A stretch of 34,528 bases of DNA from Pararhodospirillum photometricum DSM 122 (GTDB lineage: Bacteria > Pseudomonadota > Alphaproteobacteria > Rhodospirillales > Rhodospirillaceae), in assembly GCF_000284415.1 (NCBI RefSeq), contig NC_017059.1, forward strand, positions 1,993,977 through 2,028,504, written 5' to 3'. The notes beneath the pieces are model-generated. The model did not search any database, had not been told where the DNA came from, and saw only the letters and a program-made list of their open reading frames with translations. Positions 14,975 through 22,579 of the stretch are shown piece after piece. Position 1 is the stretch's first letter. Each line of letters begins with the position of its first letter. Both the position numbers and the translations under genes were made by a program.

Positions 14975-16271
14975 TCATTTGCTGGCCGAGGGCAGGACGC
15001 CCCCGCTGAGTTATGAGGAGGCCCGGACCCTCGCCCGCCACGAGGACGCCCAAGTGCGCGCCGCCCTCGCGCGCCGGGCCGACACCATGCCCGAGATCCT
15101 CTACTACCTGGCCGAGGATCCCGACCCCGGCGTGCGGCGCGCCATTGCCGACAACGCCGCGACCCCGGTGCAGGCCAACCTGCTTCTGACCGGGGATACC
15201 GACCTTGAGGTGCGCCTCGCCCTGGCCCAAAAAATCGCCACCCTTGCACCGGGCCTGACCGAGCACGAACAAGACCGGGTGCGCCATCAAACCTACGAGG
15301 CCTTGGCCCGACTAGCGCGCGACCAGATCCCCGTCGTGCGCGCCCTGATCGCCGACGCCCTCAAGGATGTGGCCGACGCCCCGCCCGTCGTGATTGGTCG
15401 CCTGGCCCGCGATGCCGAACTGGCGGTGTGCGCCCCGGTGCTGACCTTCAGCCCCGTCCTGACCGACGCCGATCTTCTGGAGATCATTCGGACCCAGCCG
15501 TGCACGGGACGGCTTTCGGCCATCGCGCGCCGGGGGGCTCTGGCCGTTGAGGTGACCGATGCCCTGGCCGCCAGCGAGGACGCGGCGGCCATTGCCGACA
15601 TGCTGGCCAACCAAGGCGCCCAGATCCGCGAGGAAACCCTGGATGCCCTGATCGACCATGCCCCCAGCAGGATGTCGTGGCACGCTCCGCTGGTGCGCCG
15701 CCCTCGCCTGCATGCCGGGGCGGCGCAACGCTTGGCCTTGTTCGTGGCCGATACCCTGGTCGAGGCCTTGATGCGGCGCAAGGATCTGGATCCGGCGGCG
15801 GCCCAGGCGGTGAGTGATGCGGTGCGCCAGCGCCTCGCCGGCGGCCCGCCCCCTCTGGTCGAGTTTGGCCCCCACTGGCGCCAAGCCGTGCGCGATGCCT
15901 ATGTCCTGTGCCAGGGGCGGCGCGACAAACCCGAGGCCCGGCTGGCGGACCTGATGGCCGCCCTGGCGGTGGAGGGGGCGTCGCGCCTGCCCACCGTCGT
16001 CGCCCTGGTCGCCGTGATGGGCGACGTGTCGCCGTTTGCGGTAGCCGCCACCCTCAATGCGGCCAGCGCCAAGGGGATCTTGTCCATGGCGTGGAAGGCG
16101 GGGCTGTCGGCCGAGGTGGCGCAGACCCTGCAACATCGCCTCGCCCACCTGCCCCCCGACGAGATTCTGCGTCCCACGGCTTCGGGCGACTATCCCCTCT
16201 CGGCGGAGGAAATGCTCTGGCAGGTCGAGATGTTCTGCGACAGCCAAGGCGACTCTCCCCCCTGCCTCTAG
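14958..16271 (+). CDS. DUF2336 family HEAT-like repeat protein
   Basis: 437 residues from GTG 14958, behind GGAAAGGGAGAA and overlapping the end of the diguanylate cyclase gene by 17 bases. The frame is open further upstream, but that part lies fully inside the cyclase gene. The sequence is nearly all helical, with HEAT-like repeats: VRAALARRADTMPEILYYLAEDPDPGVRRAIADNAATP, then LEVRLALAQKIA and similar units. A C-terminal block (FGPHWRQAVRDAYVLCQGR.., PLSAEEMLWQVEMFC) is typical of DUF2336, a mostly alphaproteobacterial family of unknown function. Overlap with a GGDEF gene suggests a shared signalling role, perhaps as a scaffold or adaptor; that is inference. Confidence 0.85.
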   Translation: MTRLLDHLLAEGRTPPLSYEEARTLARHEDAQVRAALARRADTMPEILYYLAEDPDPGVRRAIADNAATPVQANLLLTGDTDLEVRLALAQKIATLAPGLTEHEQDRVRHQTYEALARLARDQIPVVRALIADALKDVADAPPVVIGRLARDAELAVCAPVLTFSPVLTDADLLEIIRTQPCTGRLSAIARRGALAVEVTDALAASEDAAAIADMLANQGAQIREETLDALIDHAPSRMSWHAPLVRRPRLHAGAAQRLALFVADTLVEALMRRKDLDPAAAQAVSDAVRQRLAGGPPPLVEFGPHWRQAVRDAYVLCQGRRDKPEARLADLMAALAVEGASRLPTVVALVAVMGDVSPFAVAATLNAASAKGILSMAWKAGLSAEVAQTLQHRLAHLPPDEILRPTASGDYPLSAEEMLWQVEMFCDSQGDSPPCL

Positions 16272-16281
16272 GCAAGAAGGG

Positions 16282-16308
16282 GGCTGGGAAGGTGGCGCCT
16301 CCCCAGCC
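16282..16308. terminator. REP-like hairpin between convergent genes
   Basis: GGCTGGG (16282-16288) pairs with CCCAGCC (16302-16308), with an imperfect inner stem. It is a diverged copy of the REP-like family, placed between the DUF2336 gene and the minus-strand zinc-finger gene. Confidence 0.6.
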
Positions 16309-16320
16309 TTTGGAGCGGGG

Positions 16321-16521
16321 TTAATCGCCCCCCCCGGCCCGGGCCTGGGTCGTGGCCACATAGTGTCGGCTGCAATACGGGCACACGATCGACCCGACCT
16401 CGGGTTTGATGGTCAAAAACACGCGCGGGTGCCCGAGGGGGCCGCCGCCGCCATCACACGCGACGGTCAAGCTGGAGGTTTCGAGGGTCTCGCCCGTGGC
16501 CGGGCCGGCGGTCTGAGCCAT
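16321..16521 (-). CDS. zf-CHCC zinc-finger domain protein
   Basis: 66 residues from ATG 16521, with AAGGGGAC upstream. The conserved part reads VACDGGGGPLGHPRVFL then GSIVCPYCSRHYV, giving the Cys-His-Cys-Cys zinc ligands of the CHCC domain. The same domain is found in the mitochondrial complex I subunit NDUFS6, and small stand-alone versions are widespread in alphaproteobacteria. The role of the bacterial protein is not settled; a link to respiratory-complex assembly is the usual guess. A longer in-frame ORF to 16779 exists but its extra part has no family character. The gene is divergent from the ABC ATPase gene. Confidence 0.85.
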   Translation of the reverse strand: MAQTAGPATGETLETSSLTVACDGGGGPLGHPRVFLTIKPEVGSIVCPYCSRHYVATTQARAGGGD

Positions 16522-16619
16522 GATGTCCCCTTGCGTTGAGCCGGTTGGGAGCCCCATGATACCCTTCGCTCCCGGCTTGTCCAAGCCTCGGGGCTCCCTG
16601 GCTTTTTCGGAAACGCACC

Positions 16620-17570
16620 ATGACGTCGTCATCTCCCGCCTTGCCCACACATGCCATCCGCATCGAGGGTTTGAGCAAGACCTACAAGGGCGGCAAGGTC
16701 GCCCTGTCCGATGTTTCGCTGGCCATCCCGCGCGGGGCGTTTTTCGGCCTGCTGGGGCCCAATGGGGCGGGAAAATCAACCCTGATCAACATCATGGCTG
16801 GTCTGGTGCGCAAAACCCGGGGGCGGGTGACGATTTGGGACAACGATATCGACAAGGACGAGCGCAACGCCCGTCTGGCCATCGGCATTGTGCCGCAGGA
16901 ACTCAACCTCGATCCCTTCTTCACCCCGCGCGAGATGCTGGAGGTCCAGGCTGGCCTCTACGGCGTGCCCGCCGCCGAGCGCCGGACCCTGGCCATTCTC
17001 GACGCCGTTGGGCTGGCCGACAAAGCCGACAGCTACGCCCGCTCGCTGTCGGGCGGTATGCGCCGGCGCTTGCTGGTCGCCAAGGCCATGGTCCACCGGC
17101 CGCCCATCTTGGTGCTCGACGAACCCACCGCCGGGGTGGACATCGCCTTGCGCCAGCAGCTCTGGGCCATGGTGCGCCGTTTGAACGCCCAGGGCACCAC
17201 GGTCCTCCTGACCACCCACTACCTCGAGGAGGCCGAGGAGTTGTGCGACCAGATCGCCATCATCAACCACGGCCGGGTGGTGGCCTGCGAGCCAACCTCC
17301 ACCTTGTTGCGCCGGGTGGACAGCAAGTGCTTGACCCTGACCCTGGCCCGCCCCGTGGACCACGTGCCGCCGGCCCTGGCCGCCCTGGGCGCCGAGGCGC
17401 GCGATCCCCTGACCCTGACCGTGACCTATCGGCCCAGCACCTTGCCCATGGCGCGGATTTTGGAGGCGGTCCACGCGAGCGGCCTGGAGGTGGCCGACCT
17501 CGCCACCCACGAGGCCGACTTGGAGGATATCTTCCTGCGCCTGACCTCCGGCCTGCCGCCGGCGGCCTGA
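16620..17570 (+). CDS. ABC-2 type transporter ATP-binding protein (YadG-like)
   Basis: 316 residues. Motifs: Walker A GPNGAGKST (46-54), Q-loop VPQELNLDPFFTPRE, signature LSGGM (143-147), Walker B ILVLDEP (163 on) with the D-loop AGVD, and switch-region TTHYLEEAEELCD. The ~80-residue C-terminal extension ends in LEDIFLRLTSG, as in exporters of the ABC-2 class. The domain energises export of an unknown substrate. Normally a YadH-like permease gene follows; here an alpha/beta hydrolase starts one base after the stop, and no permease is found in the window. The permease must be elsewhere, or the operon has been rearranged. Confidence 0.9.
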   Translation: MTSSSPALPTHAIRIEGLSKTYKGGKVALSDVSLAIPRGAFFGLLGPNGAGKSTLINIMAGLVRKTRGRVTIWDNDIDKDERNARLAIGIVPQELNLDPFFTPREMLEVQAGLYGVPAAERRTLAILDAVGLADKADSYARSLSGGMRRRLLVAKAMVHRPPILVLDEPTAGVDIALRQQLWAMVRRLNAQGTTVLLTTHYLEEAEELCDQIAIINHGRVVACEPTSTLLRRVDSKCLTLTLARPVDHVPPALAALGAEARDPLTLTVTYRPSTLPMARILEAVHASGLEVADLATHEADLEDIFLRLTSGLPPAA

Positions 17571-17571
17571 C

Positions 17572-18633
17572 ATGCGGCGGTTGGGAGCGCTGTTGGCCGG
17601 CGTTTTGAGCGTGGCCGCCTGTGCCGGTCCCGAGCCGCCGCCCATGATCGAGACCACACCGGGCCGGGTGACGGACGACGCCTTTCTTGCTGGCGATGGG
17701 GCAGTGCTGCCCGCCCGGCTGTGGCGGCCGGCCGGGGACCCCGTGGCCGTCGTGGTGGCCTTGCACGGGTTTAACGACCACGCCGGCGCGTTTGAAACCG
17801 CCGGGCCGGCCCTGGCGGCGCGTGGCCTGTTGGTCTTTGCCTATGACCAGCGCGGGTTTGGCCGGGCGCCGGGCCGGGGGACGTGGCCCGGCGCGGCACG
17901 GCTGGCGGCCGATGCCCGGGCAGCGGTCCAGGCGTGGCGGGCGCGGGCGCCCAACACCCGGCTTTATCTCCTGGGCGAGAGCATGGGAGGCGCCGTGGCC
18001 CTGGCCGCCGCGACCGGCCCCGACGCCCCGCCCGATCTGGTCGATGGCCTGATCCTCTCGGCCCCGGCGGTGTGGGCGCGTTCCACCATGCCCTGGGCCC
18101 AGCGCGCGGTGTTGTGGCTGGCGGCCCGCCTTGTGCCCGGCCTGACCCTGACCGGGCGGTCCTTGGGGCGCTATCCCAGCGACAACCTGCCCCTGCTGGA
18201 ACGTCTGGCCGAGGATCCCCTGTGGATCCGTGCCACCCGGGTGGCGGCGATGGCCGGAATTGTTGATGTCATGGATCTGGCCTATGCCCGGGCCGGGACG
18301 GTGCGCGGGCCGGTCTTGATGCTTTATGGCCTCAACGACCAAATCATCCCGGCCACCCCAACCCGGGATGTGGCCCGCCGTCTGCCCGAGCCCCCTCCCC
18401 ACCAACGCCTCGCCGTCTATCCCGAGGGCTGGCACATGCTGTTGCGCGACCTTCAGGCGGCGCGCGTGCTCGACGATATTGCCGCGTGGGTGCGCGATCC
18501 CCAGGGGCCCCTGCCCTCGGGAGCCGATGCCCGGGCCCCGGCGTTTTGTGCCGGCACCTTGCGCTCGCGCGAGGAAGAGGGCGAGCGCCTGCACCCGCGC
18601 ATGGTGTGGGAGGCGTCCCACCCCTCCCCCTAG
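17572..18633 (+). CDS. Alpha/beta hydrolase lipoprotein (monoacylglycerol lipase/lysophospholipase-like)
   Basis: 353 residues. MRRLGALLAGVLSVAAC is a type II signal peptide with Cys17 as the lipid-modified residue, so the enzyme is anchored at the periplasmic side of a membrane. The fold follows: VVALHGFNDHAGAF (oxyanion region), YDQRGFGRAPG, nucleophile elbow GESMGG with Ser137, acid LYGLNDQIIP with Asp256 and base EGWHMLL with His288. These match the Hydrolase_4/lysophospholipase group, which cleaves acylglycerols or lysophospholipids. The start lies one base after the stop of the YadG-like ATPase, so the two are co-transcribed. The C-terminal 40 residues after the domain are charged and look flexible. 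Confidence 0.87.
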   Translation: MRRLGALLAGVLSVAACAGPEPPPMIETTPGRVTDDAFLAGDGAVLPARLWRPAGDPVAVVVALHGFNDHAGAFETAGPALAARGLLVFAYDQRGFGRAPGRGTWPGAARLAADARAAVQAWRARAPNTRLYLLGESMGGAVALAAATGPDAPPDLVDGLILSAPAVWARSTMPWAQRAVLWLAARLVPGLTLTGRSLGRYPSDNLPLLERLAEDPLWIRATRVAAMAGIVDVMDLAYARAGTVRGPVLMLYGLNDQIIPATPTRDVARRLPEPPPHQRLAVYPEGWHMLLRDLQAARVLDDIAAWVRDPQGPLPSGADARAPAFCAGTLRSREEEGERLHPRMVWEASHPSP

Positions 18634-18681
18634 AGTTTATCCGGGAAAAGTGGGCATCGCTTTTCCTGAAAAGACAAACTC
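18633..18681. repeat. Dispersed-type palindromic element
   Basis: GAGTTT (18633-18638) and AAACTC (18676-18681) enclose an inner GGGAAAAG..CTTTTCC pair. The layout resembles the CCGGAAAAGTGG..CCGGTTTTCC palindromes scattered between genes in Rhizobiales and relatives. It starts on the last base of the hydrolase stop codon and may end its transcript. Confidence 0.5.
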
Positions 18682-18684
18682 AAA

Positions 18685-18707
18685 CAAAGGGATCAAGAGT
18701 CCCTTTG
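18685..18707 (+). terminator. Hairpin after the hydrolase gene
   Basis: CAAAGGGA (18685-18692) pairs perfectly with TCCCTTTG (18700-18707) around a 7-base loop. It directly follows the palindromic element. No T-run follows, so terminator strength is uncertain. Confidence 0.45.
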
Positions 18708-18840
18708 CTTCAGGATGACGCGGATGGACTCTAGGGGGGGCTCCTGGCCCCATGCTCTTGCGGTGGACCGGCTCTAGGCCCCGGCGTGCGGGCGTGGCAT
18801 GCTTTCCCCAGCCGTTTTGGTCAACAAGGGGTCCGACCCA

Positions 18841-19563
18841 ATGCGCATTTTGGTCCTGCAACACCTCGACGTCGAACATCCCGGGAGCTTTCGCGAGTTC
18901 TGGGCCGAGCATGGCCACGACTGGACCGCCGTGGAACTCGATGCCGGGGAGGCGATTCCCGACCTTTCGCCGTTTGATCTGATGGTGGTCATGGGCGGCC
19001 CCATGGATGTCTGGCAGGAGGCCGAGCACCCCTGGCTGGTGCCGGAAAAAGCGGCCATCCGCACCTGGGTCCAGGAGATGGGGCGGCCCTATCTGGGGAT
19101 CTGCCTGGGGCACCAGCTTCTGGCGGTGGCGCTAGGCGGCGAGGTCGGGCTGATGGCCGCGCCGGAAGTGGGCTTTGCCCAGGTCAACCTCACCGAGGCC
19201 GGCGCAACCGACCCCCTGCTGGGCGGCTTCGGCCCGACCTACTCCGTGTTTCAATGGCATGGCGCCGAGGTCAAACGCCTGCCCGAGGGCGCCGTGGCCC
19301 TGGCCGCCAATGCCGCCTGTCCGGTCCAGGCGATGCGCTGGGGGCGGCACGCCTACGGCTTGCAGTACCATGTGGAGATCACACCGACCACCGTGCCCGA
19401 GTGGCAGGCCATCCCCGCCTACGCCGAGAGCCTGAAAACCGCCCTAGGCCCGGTGGCCGCCGCCGCCTTGGAGGGCGAGGTCGCCGCCCGCCTGCCCCAC
19501 TTCAACGCCATGGCACGCCGCCTGGACGACGGCCTACGCGCCTTGATAACGACAGCCCCCTAA
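18841..19563 (+). CDS. Class I glutamine amidotransferase (GMP synthase-like GATase domain)
   Basis: 240 residues from ATG 18841, with AAGGGG upstream; an in-frame ATG at 18799 would add 14 residues before the conserved MRILVLQH start. The GATase1 triad is present: Cys88 in GICLGHQ, His177 and Glu179 in GLQYHVEI, with the oxyanion MGGPMDVW motif. There is no synthetase domain, so it is a stand-alone amidotransferase or gamma-glutamyl hydrolase-like protein of the type often mislabelled GMP synthase. The substrate is unknown. It stands alone on the plus strand, ended by a strong REP-like terminator and facing a convergent cupin gene. Confidence 0.87.
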   Translation: MRILVLQHLDVEHPGSFREFWAEHGHDWTAVELDAGEAIPDLSPFDLMVVMGGPMDVWQEAEHPWLVPEKAAIRTWVQEMGRPYLGICLGHQLLAVALGGEVGLMAAPEVGFAQVNLTEAGATDPLLGGFGPTYSVFQWHGAEVKRLPEGAVALAANAACPVQAMRWGRHAYGLQYHVEITPTTVPEWQAIPAYAESLKTALGPVAAAALEGEVAARLPHFNAMARRLDDGLRALITTAP

Positions 19564-19570
19564 CGCTCAC

Positions 19571-19612
19571 GAGGGGTCTGGGGAGGCCAGCCTCCCCAGC
19601 CTTCCCTTTTTT
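19571..19612. terminator. REP-like terminator with T-run
   Basis: CTGGGGAGGC (19578-19587) pairs perfectly with GCCTCCCCAG (19590-19599) and is followed by CCTTCCCTTTTTT. It is the best terminator copy of the REP-like family here. It lies between the convergent amidotransferase and cupin genes, and its T-run overlaps the cupin stop codon. Confidence 0.85.
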
Positions 19613-19940
19613 ACCCTTCCCTCACATGCACCGCCACCCACACGGTTGGCTGATCCGGGTCGGTCCAAGCGACGCGGTGGCGCTGGTGGGCGGGCAGCAG
19701 CACATAATCGCCAGGCCCCAGGCGCAGGGGCTCGGGGCTCTCGGCCACCTCCAACACGGCGGCCCCTTGCAGCAGCACCACCCACTCGGCTTCGTCCTGG
19801 TCATACCAGAACCCCGGGGGGCTGGCCTGTCCCAAGGAAACGATGCGCTCGATTCGGGTGTGGGGCCCGGTCAGCAGCGGCGTGAAAACCTCGGTGGTGG
19901 GATCGGCGCCGAGTGCGGCGAACACGTTGCCCCGGGTCAT
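19611..19940 (-). CDS. Small single-domain cupin protein
   Basis: 109 residues from ATG 19940, with GAGG 5 bases upstream. A single beta-barrel cupin is seen: WYDQDEAEWVVLLQGAAVLEV (motif 1) and LGPGDYVLLPAHQRHRV (motif 2, with PAHQRHRV supplying a metal His). It is close to the plasmid/phosphoribosyl cupin group of short bacterial proteins (DUF-type, EAEWVVLLQG). Metal binding is likely, function unknown. It lies 7 bases after the stop of the small membrane protein gene, so the two form an operon. A longer frame reaching 20033 would overlap that gene and is not chosen. Confidence 0.8.
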   Translation of the reverse strand: MTRGNVFAALGADPTTEVFTPLLTGPHTRIERIVSLGQASPPGFWYDQDEAEWVVLLQGAAVLEVAESPEPLRLGPGDYVLLPAHQRHRVAWTDPDQPTVWVAVHVREG

Positions 19941-19947
19941 GAGGTCC

Positions 19948-20241
19948 TCACAAATACGGCGAGCGGCGGCGGCGGGCGCGGCGCTGCACGGGGCGGGGAC
20001 GAAACAAGACGGTAAAACCAAAGCCCAAGCCACCGATCACCACCCAGGCCGGCCAGTCGAGCAGGGACAGTACCACGCCGGCGGTGGTGCCGCTGGGGGT
20101 ACGGCCGGCGAGCAAGGTCCAGATCTCGCGGGTGGACAGTCCCTCCAGCCCGGCCCCTCCCAAGGCCAGGACCGCCTCTCCCGAGGCCATAAGCGCCGCG
20201 AGGGCCAGCAAGATCCAGCCAAGAACGCGACCGAGCAGCAT
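19948..20241 (-). CDS. Small hypothetical membrane protein
   Basis: 97 residues from ATG 20241. Two hydrophobic segments are seen: LLGRVLGWILLALAALMASG (near the N-terminus) and LDWPAWVVIGGLGFGFTVLF. They are joined by a polar loop with STREIWTLLAGRTPSG and followed by a very basic tail (RPRPVQRRARRRRSPYL), consistent with a two-span protein with its tail in the cytosol. An alternative ATG at 20301 has a better ribosome site (AAGGGATGA) and would add 20 Gly/Pro-rich residues, so the start is not certain. I do not recognise a functional family; similar short two-helix proteins occur in alphaproteobacteria. It is the first gene of a pair with the cupin. Confidence 0.6.
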   Translation of the reverse strand: MLLGRVLGWILLALAALMASGEAVLALGGAGLEGLSTREIWTLLAGRTPSGTTAGVVLSLLDWPAWVVIGGLGFGFTVLFRPRPVQRRARRRRSPYL

Positions 20242-20386
20242 GGTGGTTCCAGCGCCAGAGAAAGGGACCGGATGAATAAAAGGTCCACCGGACCCATTCA
20301 TCCCTTTGTACCCTATCCTGCTTTTGTTAACGGGGCGTTTCAATGGTTGATCCAGGCCCGTAAGTCTGGTCAGTAACGGCAAGAAA

Positions 20387-20490
20387 GGCAAGGCTGGGGA
20401 GGCGCGGCCTCCCCAGACCCCTCCGTCCCTTGTAGACGGAGCGCCCAGGAAACGAGGGGTCTGGGGAGGCCGCGCCTCCCCAGCCTTGCC
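20387..20490. repeat. Paired inverted REP-like units, perfect 37-bp arms
   Basis: Arm 20387-20423 and arm 20454-20490 are exact reverse complements, separated by 30 bases that hold a further small hairpin (CCGTC/GACGG). Each arm is itself a REP-like unit with its own hairpin. The right arm ends one base before the prmC stop codon, so the pair probably ends the hisS-hemA-prfA-prmC run. Confidence 0.92.
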
Positions 20491-20491
20491 C

Positions 20492-21349
20492 TTATTCTTG
20501 ACGCCCCCGGGCCACCACGCAGCGCCCCACCCCCGCCAAGTCCTGTTTTACGCCGATCTCACGCCACCCCGCCGCCGCCAGCAGGGCGGCCACGTCGGCG
20601 TCTTGCCCCTGCCCGACTTCCACGGCCAAGGCGCCGCCCGGCGTCAGACGCGCCGGAGCCTCGCGGGCCAGCAGGCGATAAGGGGCCAGCCCATCGGGGC
20701 CGCCGTCCAGGGCTCGCCATGGGTCGAAGCAGCGCACCTCGGGCTCCAGACCGGCGATGTCGGCGCTGGGGATATAGGGCGGGTTGGACACAATCAGGTC
20801 GAACGGCCCTCTGAGCGCCGTCAGCCAATCGCCGACCACCACCAACACCCGGTCGGCCAGCCCCAAGGCGCGGGCGTTGGCCTGGGCGGTGGCGGCGGCG
20901 CCCGGGGCAATGTCCACCCCCACCCCCAGCGCGTCCGGCCGCTCGCTCAAAAGCGCCAGCAGCACGCAGCCCGAGCCGGTGCCCAGATCAAGAAGGCAGG
21001 GCGTCTTGCCGGGGGCCGGGGGCGGCAGCAGATCCAGCCCGGCCTGGACCAGGGTCTCGGTGTCGGGACGCGGGTCGAGGGTGTCGGGCGAGAGGGCCAG
21101 TTCCAGGGTCCAAAACCCCCGCCGCCCGACAATACGCGACAGGGGCTCGCGCGCCACCCGTCGGGCCAGCATCGCCGCCAGAGGGGCGGTTTCCTCGGCG
21201 CTCAACACCCGCTCGCCCTGGGTCAGCACGGCCCCCGGGGCCAGCCCGAGGCCAACGGCGGCCAGGACCCGCGCCTCGCGCCGGGCGTCGTCCAGCCCGG
21301 CCTCGGCCAGCCGCCGGGCGGCGCCGGCGACCCAGTCGGCCAGGGTCAC
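20492..21349 (-). CDS. prmC: Peptide chain release factor N5-glutamine methyltransferase
   Basis: 285 residues from GTG 21349, in a GTGA overlap with the prfA stop; a longer frame reading back into prfA is rejected. PrmC methylates the Gln of the GGQ motif in release factors, using S-adenosylmethionine, in the cytosol. The N-terminal helical domain (about 1-75) is followed by RRGFWTLEL and [15 protein letters not shown] motif DLGTGSG (121-127), acidic VGVDIAPGA and the substrate-binding NPPY (189-192). Length and order match E. coli PrmC (277 residues). Immediate coupling to prfA, its substrate gene, supports the call. Confidence 0.95.
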   Translation of the reverse strand: MTLADWVAGAARRLAEAGLDDARREARVLAAVGLGLAPGAVLTQGERVLSAEETAPLAAMLARRVAREPLSRIVGRRGFWTLELALSPDTLDPRPDTETLVQAGLDLLPPPAPGKTPCLLDLGTGSGCVLLALLSERPDALGVGVDIAPGAAATAQANARALGLADRVLVVVGDWLTALRGPFDLIVSNPPYIPSADIAGLEPEVRCFDPWRALDGGPDGLAPYRLLAREAPARLTPGGALAVEVGQGQDADVAALLAAAGWREIGVKQDLAGVGRCVVARGRQE

Positions 21350-22410
21350 GCGCCCAGCTCCGCCAACTTGGCGGCCTGATCCTCGGCGATCAGAGGATCG
21401 ATCACCTCGTCGAGGGCGGTGCCGGCCAGCACCTCGGGTAGGCGGTGCAAGGTCAGGCCGATGCGGTGATCGGTCACCCGGCCTTGCGGGAAGTTGTAGG
21501 TGCGGATGCGCTCCGAGCGGTCGCCCGAGCCCACTTGGGTTTTGCGCGCGGCGGCGCGGGCGTCGTCGGCCACTTGGCGGGCGTGGTCGTAGAGCTTGGC
21601 CCGCAGCATGCGCATGGCCTTGGCCCGGTTCTTGTGCTGCGACTTTTCGTCCTGGCACTGCACCACCACCCCGGAGGGCAGGTGGGTGATGCGCACGGCG
21701 GAATCGGTGGTGTTGACGTGCTGGCCACCGGCGCCTTGCGAGCGGTAGGTGTCAACACGCAGGTCCTTGTCGTCGATCTGGACATCGACCTCCTCGGCCT
21801 CGGGCAGCACGGCCACGGTGGCGGCCGAGGTGTGGATGCGCCCGCCCGCCTCGGTCACCGGCACGCGCTGCACCCGGTGCACGCCGGATTCGTACTTGAG
21901 CCGCGCATAAACGCCGCGCCCGGCGATGGAGGCGCTGGCCTCCTTGACGCCGCCGATGTCGGTGTCCGAGGCATCAAGCACCTCGAAGCGCCAGCCGCGC
22001 TCCTGGGCATAGCGGCCGTACATGCGCAACAGGTCACCGGCGAACAGGGCCGCCTCGTCGCCGCCGGTGCCGGCCCGCACTTCCAAGATAACGCCGCGCT
22101 CGTCGGCCTCGTCCTTGGGCAGCAACATTAGCCACACGTCTTTTTCCAGACGGGGCAAGGTGTCGTCGAGCCGGTCGAGTTCCTCGCGAGCCAGGGCGCG
22201 CAGGTCGGGATCGTCGAGCATGGCCTGGGCTTCGGCCCGTTCGGTCCGCGCGCGTTCCAAGGCGGTGATGGCTTCCACCACCGGGGTTAGGTCGGCCAGT
22301 TCCCGCGATAGGCGCACGAAGGTCTCGCCGCCGCCCGTGCTCTGGGCCAGCAGGGCATGGAGTTCGTCGTGCCGGGCCACCACCCGGGATAGGTTTTCGT
22401 CCAGGCTCAT
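21346..22410 (-). CDS. prfA: Peptide chain release factor 1
   Basis: 354 residues, ATG 22410. RF1 recognises UAA and UAG stop codons and triggers release of the finished chain. The N-terminal helical domain is followed by [20 protein letters not shown], the PxT codon-reading motif as PVT in [20 protein letters not shown], and the peptidyl-transfer GGQ in [19 protein letters not shown] (about residue 227). The PxT motif and the C-terminal sequence fit RF1 rather than RF2, which has SPF. Upstream hemA is separated by 169 bases holding a paired REP-like repeat. Downstream prmC overlaps by 4 bases. Confidence 0.96.
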   Translation of the reverse strand: MSLDENLSRVVARHDELHALLAQSTGGGETFVRLSRELADLTPVVEAITALERARTERAEAQAMLDDPDLRALAREELDRLDDTLPRLEKDVWLMLLPKDEADERGVILEVRAGTGGDEAALFAGDLLRMYGRYAQERGWRFEVLDASDTDIGGVKEASASIAGRGVYARLKYESGVHRVQRVPVTEAGGRIHTSAATVAVLPEAEEVDVQIDDKDLRVDTYRSQGAGGQHVNTTDSAVRITHLPSGVVVQCQDEKSQHKNRAKAMRMLRAKLYDHARQVADDARAAARKTQVGSGDRSERIRTYNFPQGRVTDHRIGLTLHRLPEVLAGTALDEVIDPLIAEDQAAKLAELGA

Positions 22411-22477
22411 GGCGAGAGGGTTCCACGATCAGGTTGGGGCACTTCGCGGGCTGCGAAGAAACGTAGGAGGTCGGAAG

Positions 22478-22570
22478 GGAAGGCTGGGGAGGCTCGCCTC
22501 CCCAGACCCCTCCATTCCTGGGGTCCTAAGGGAACGAGGGGTCTGGGGAGGCAAGCCTCCCCAGCCTTCC
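22478..22570. repeat. Paired inverted REP-like units between hemA and prfA
   Basis: Arms 22478-22512 and 22536-22570 are 35 bases each and complementary at all but one position, with a 23-base spacer. The same unit makes the pair at 20387-20490. Placed between two co-directional genes, it may lower transcription of prfA-prmC relative to hemA, or stabilise the hemA 3' end. Confidence 0.9.
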
Positions 22571-22579
22571 TTATTTTCT

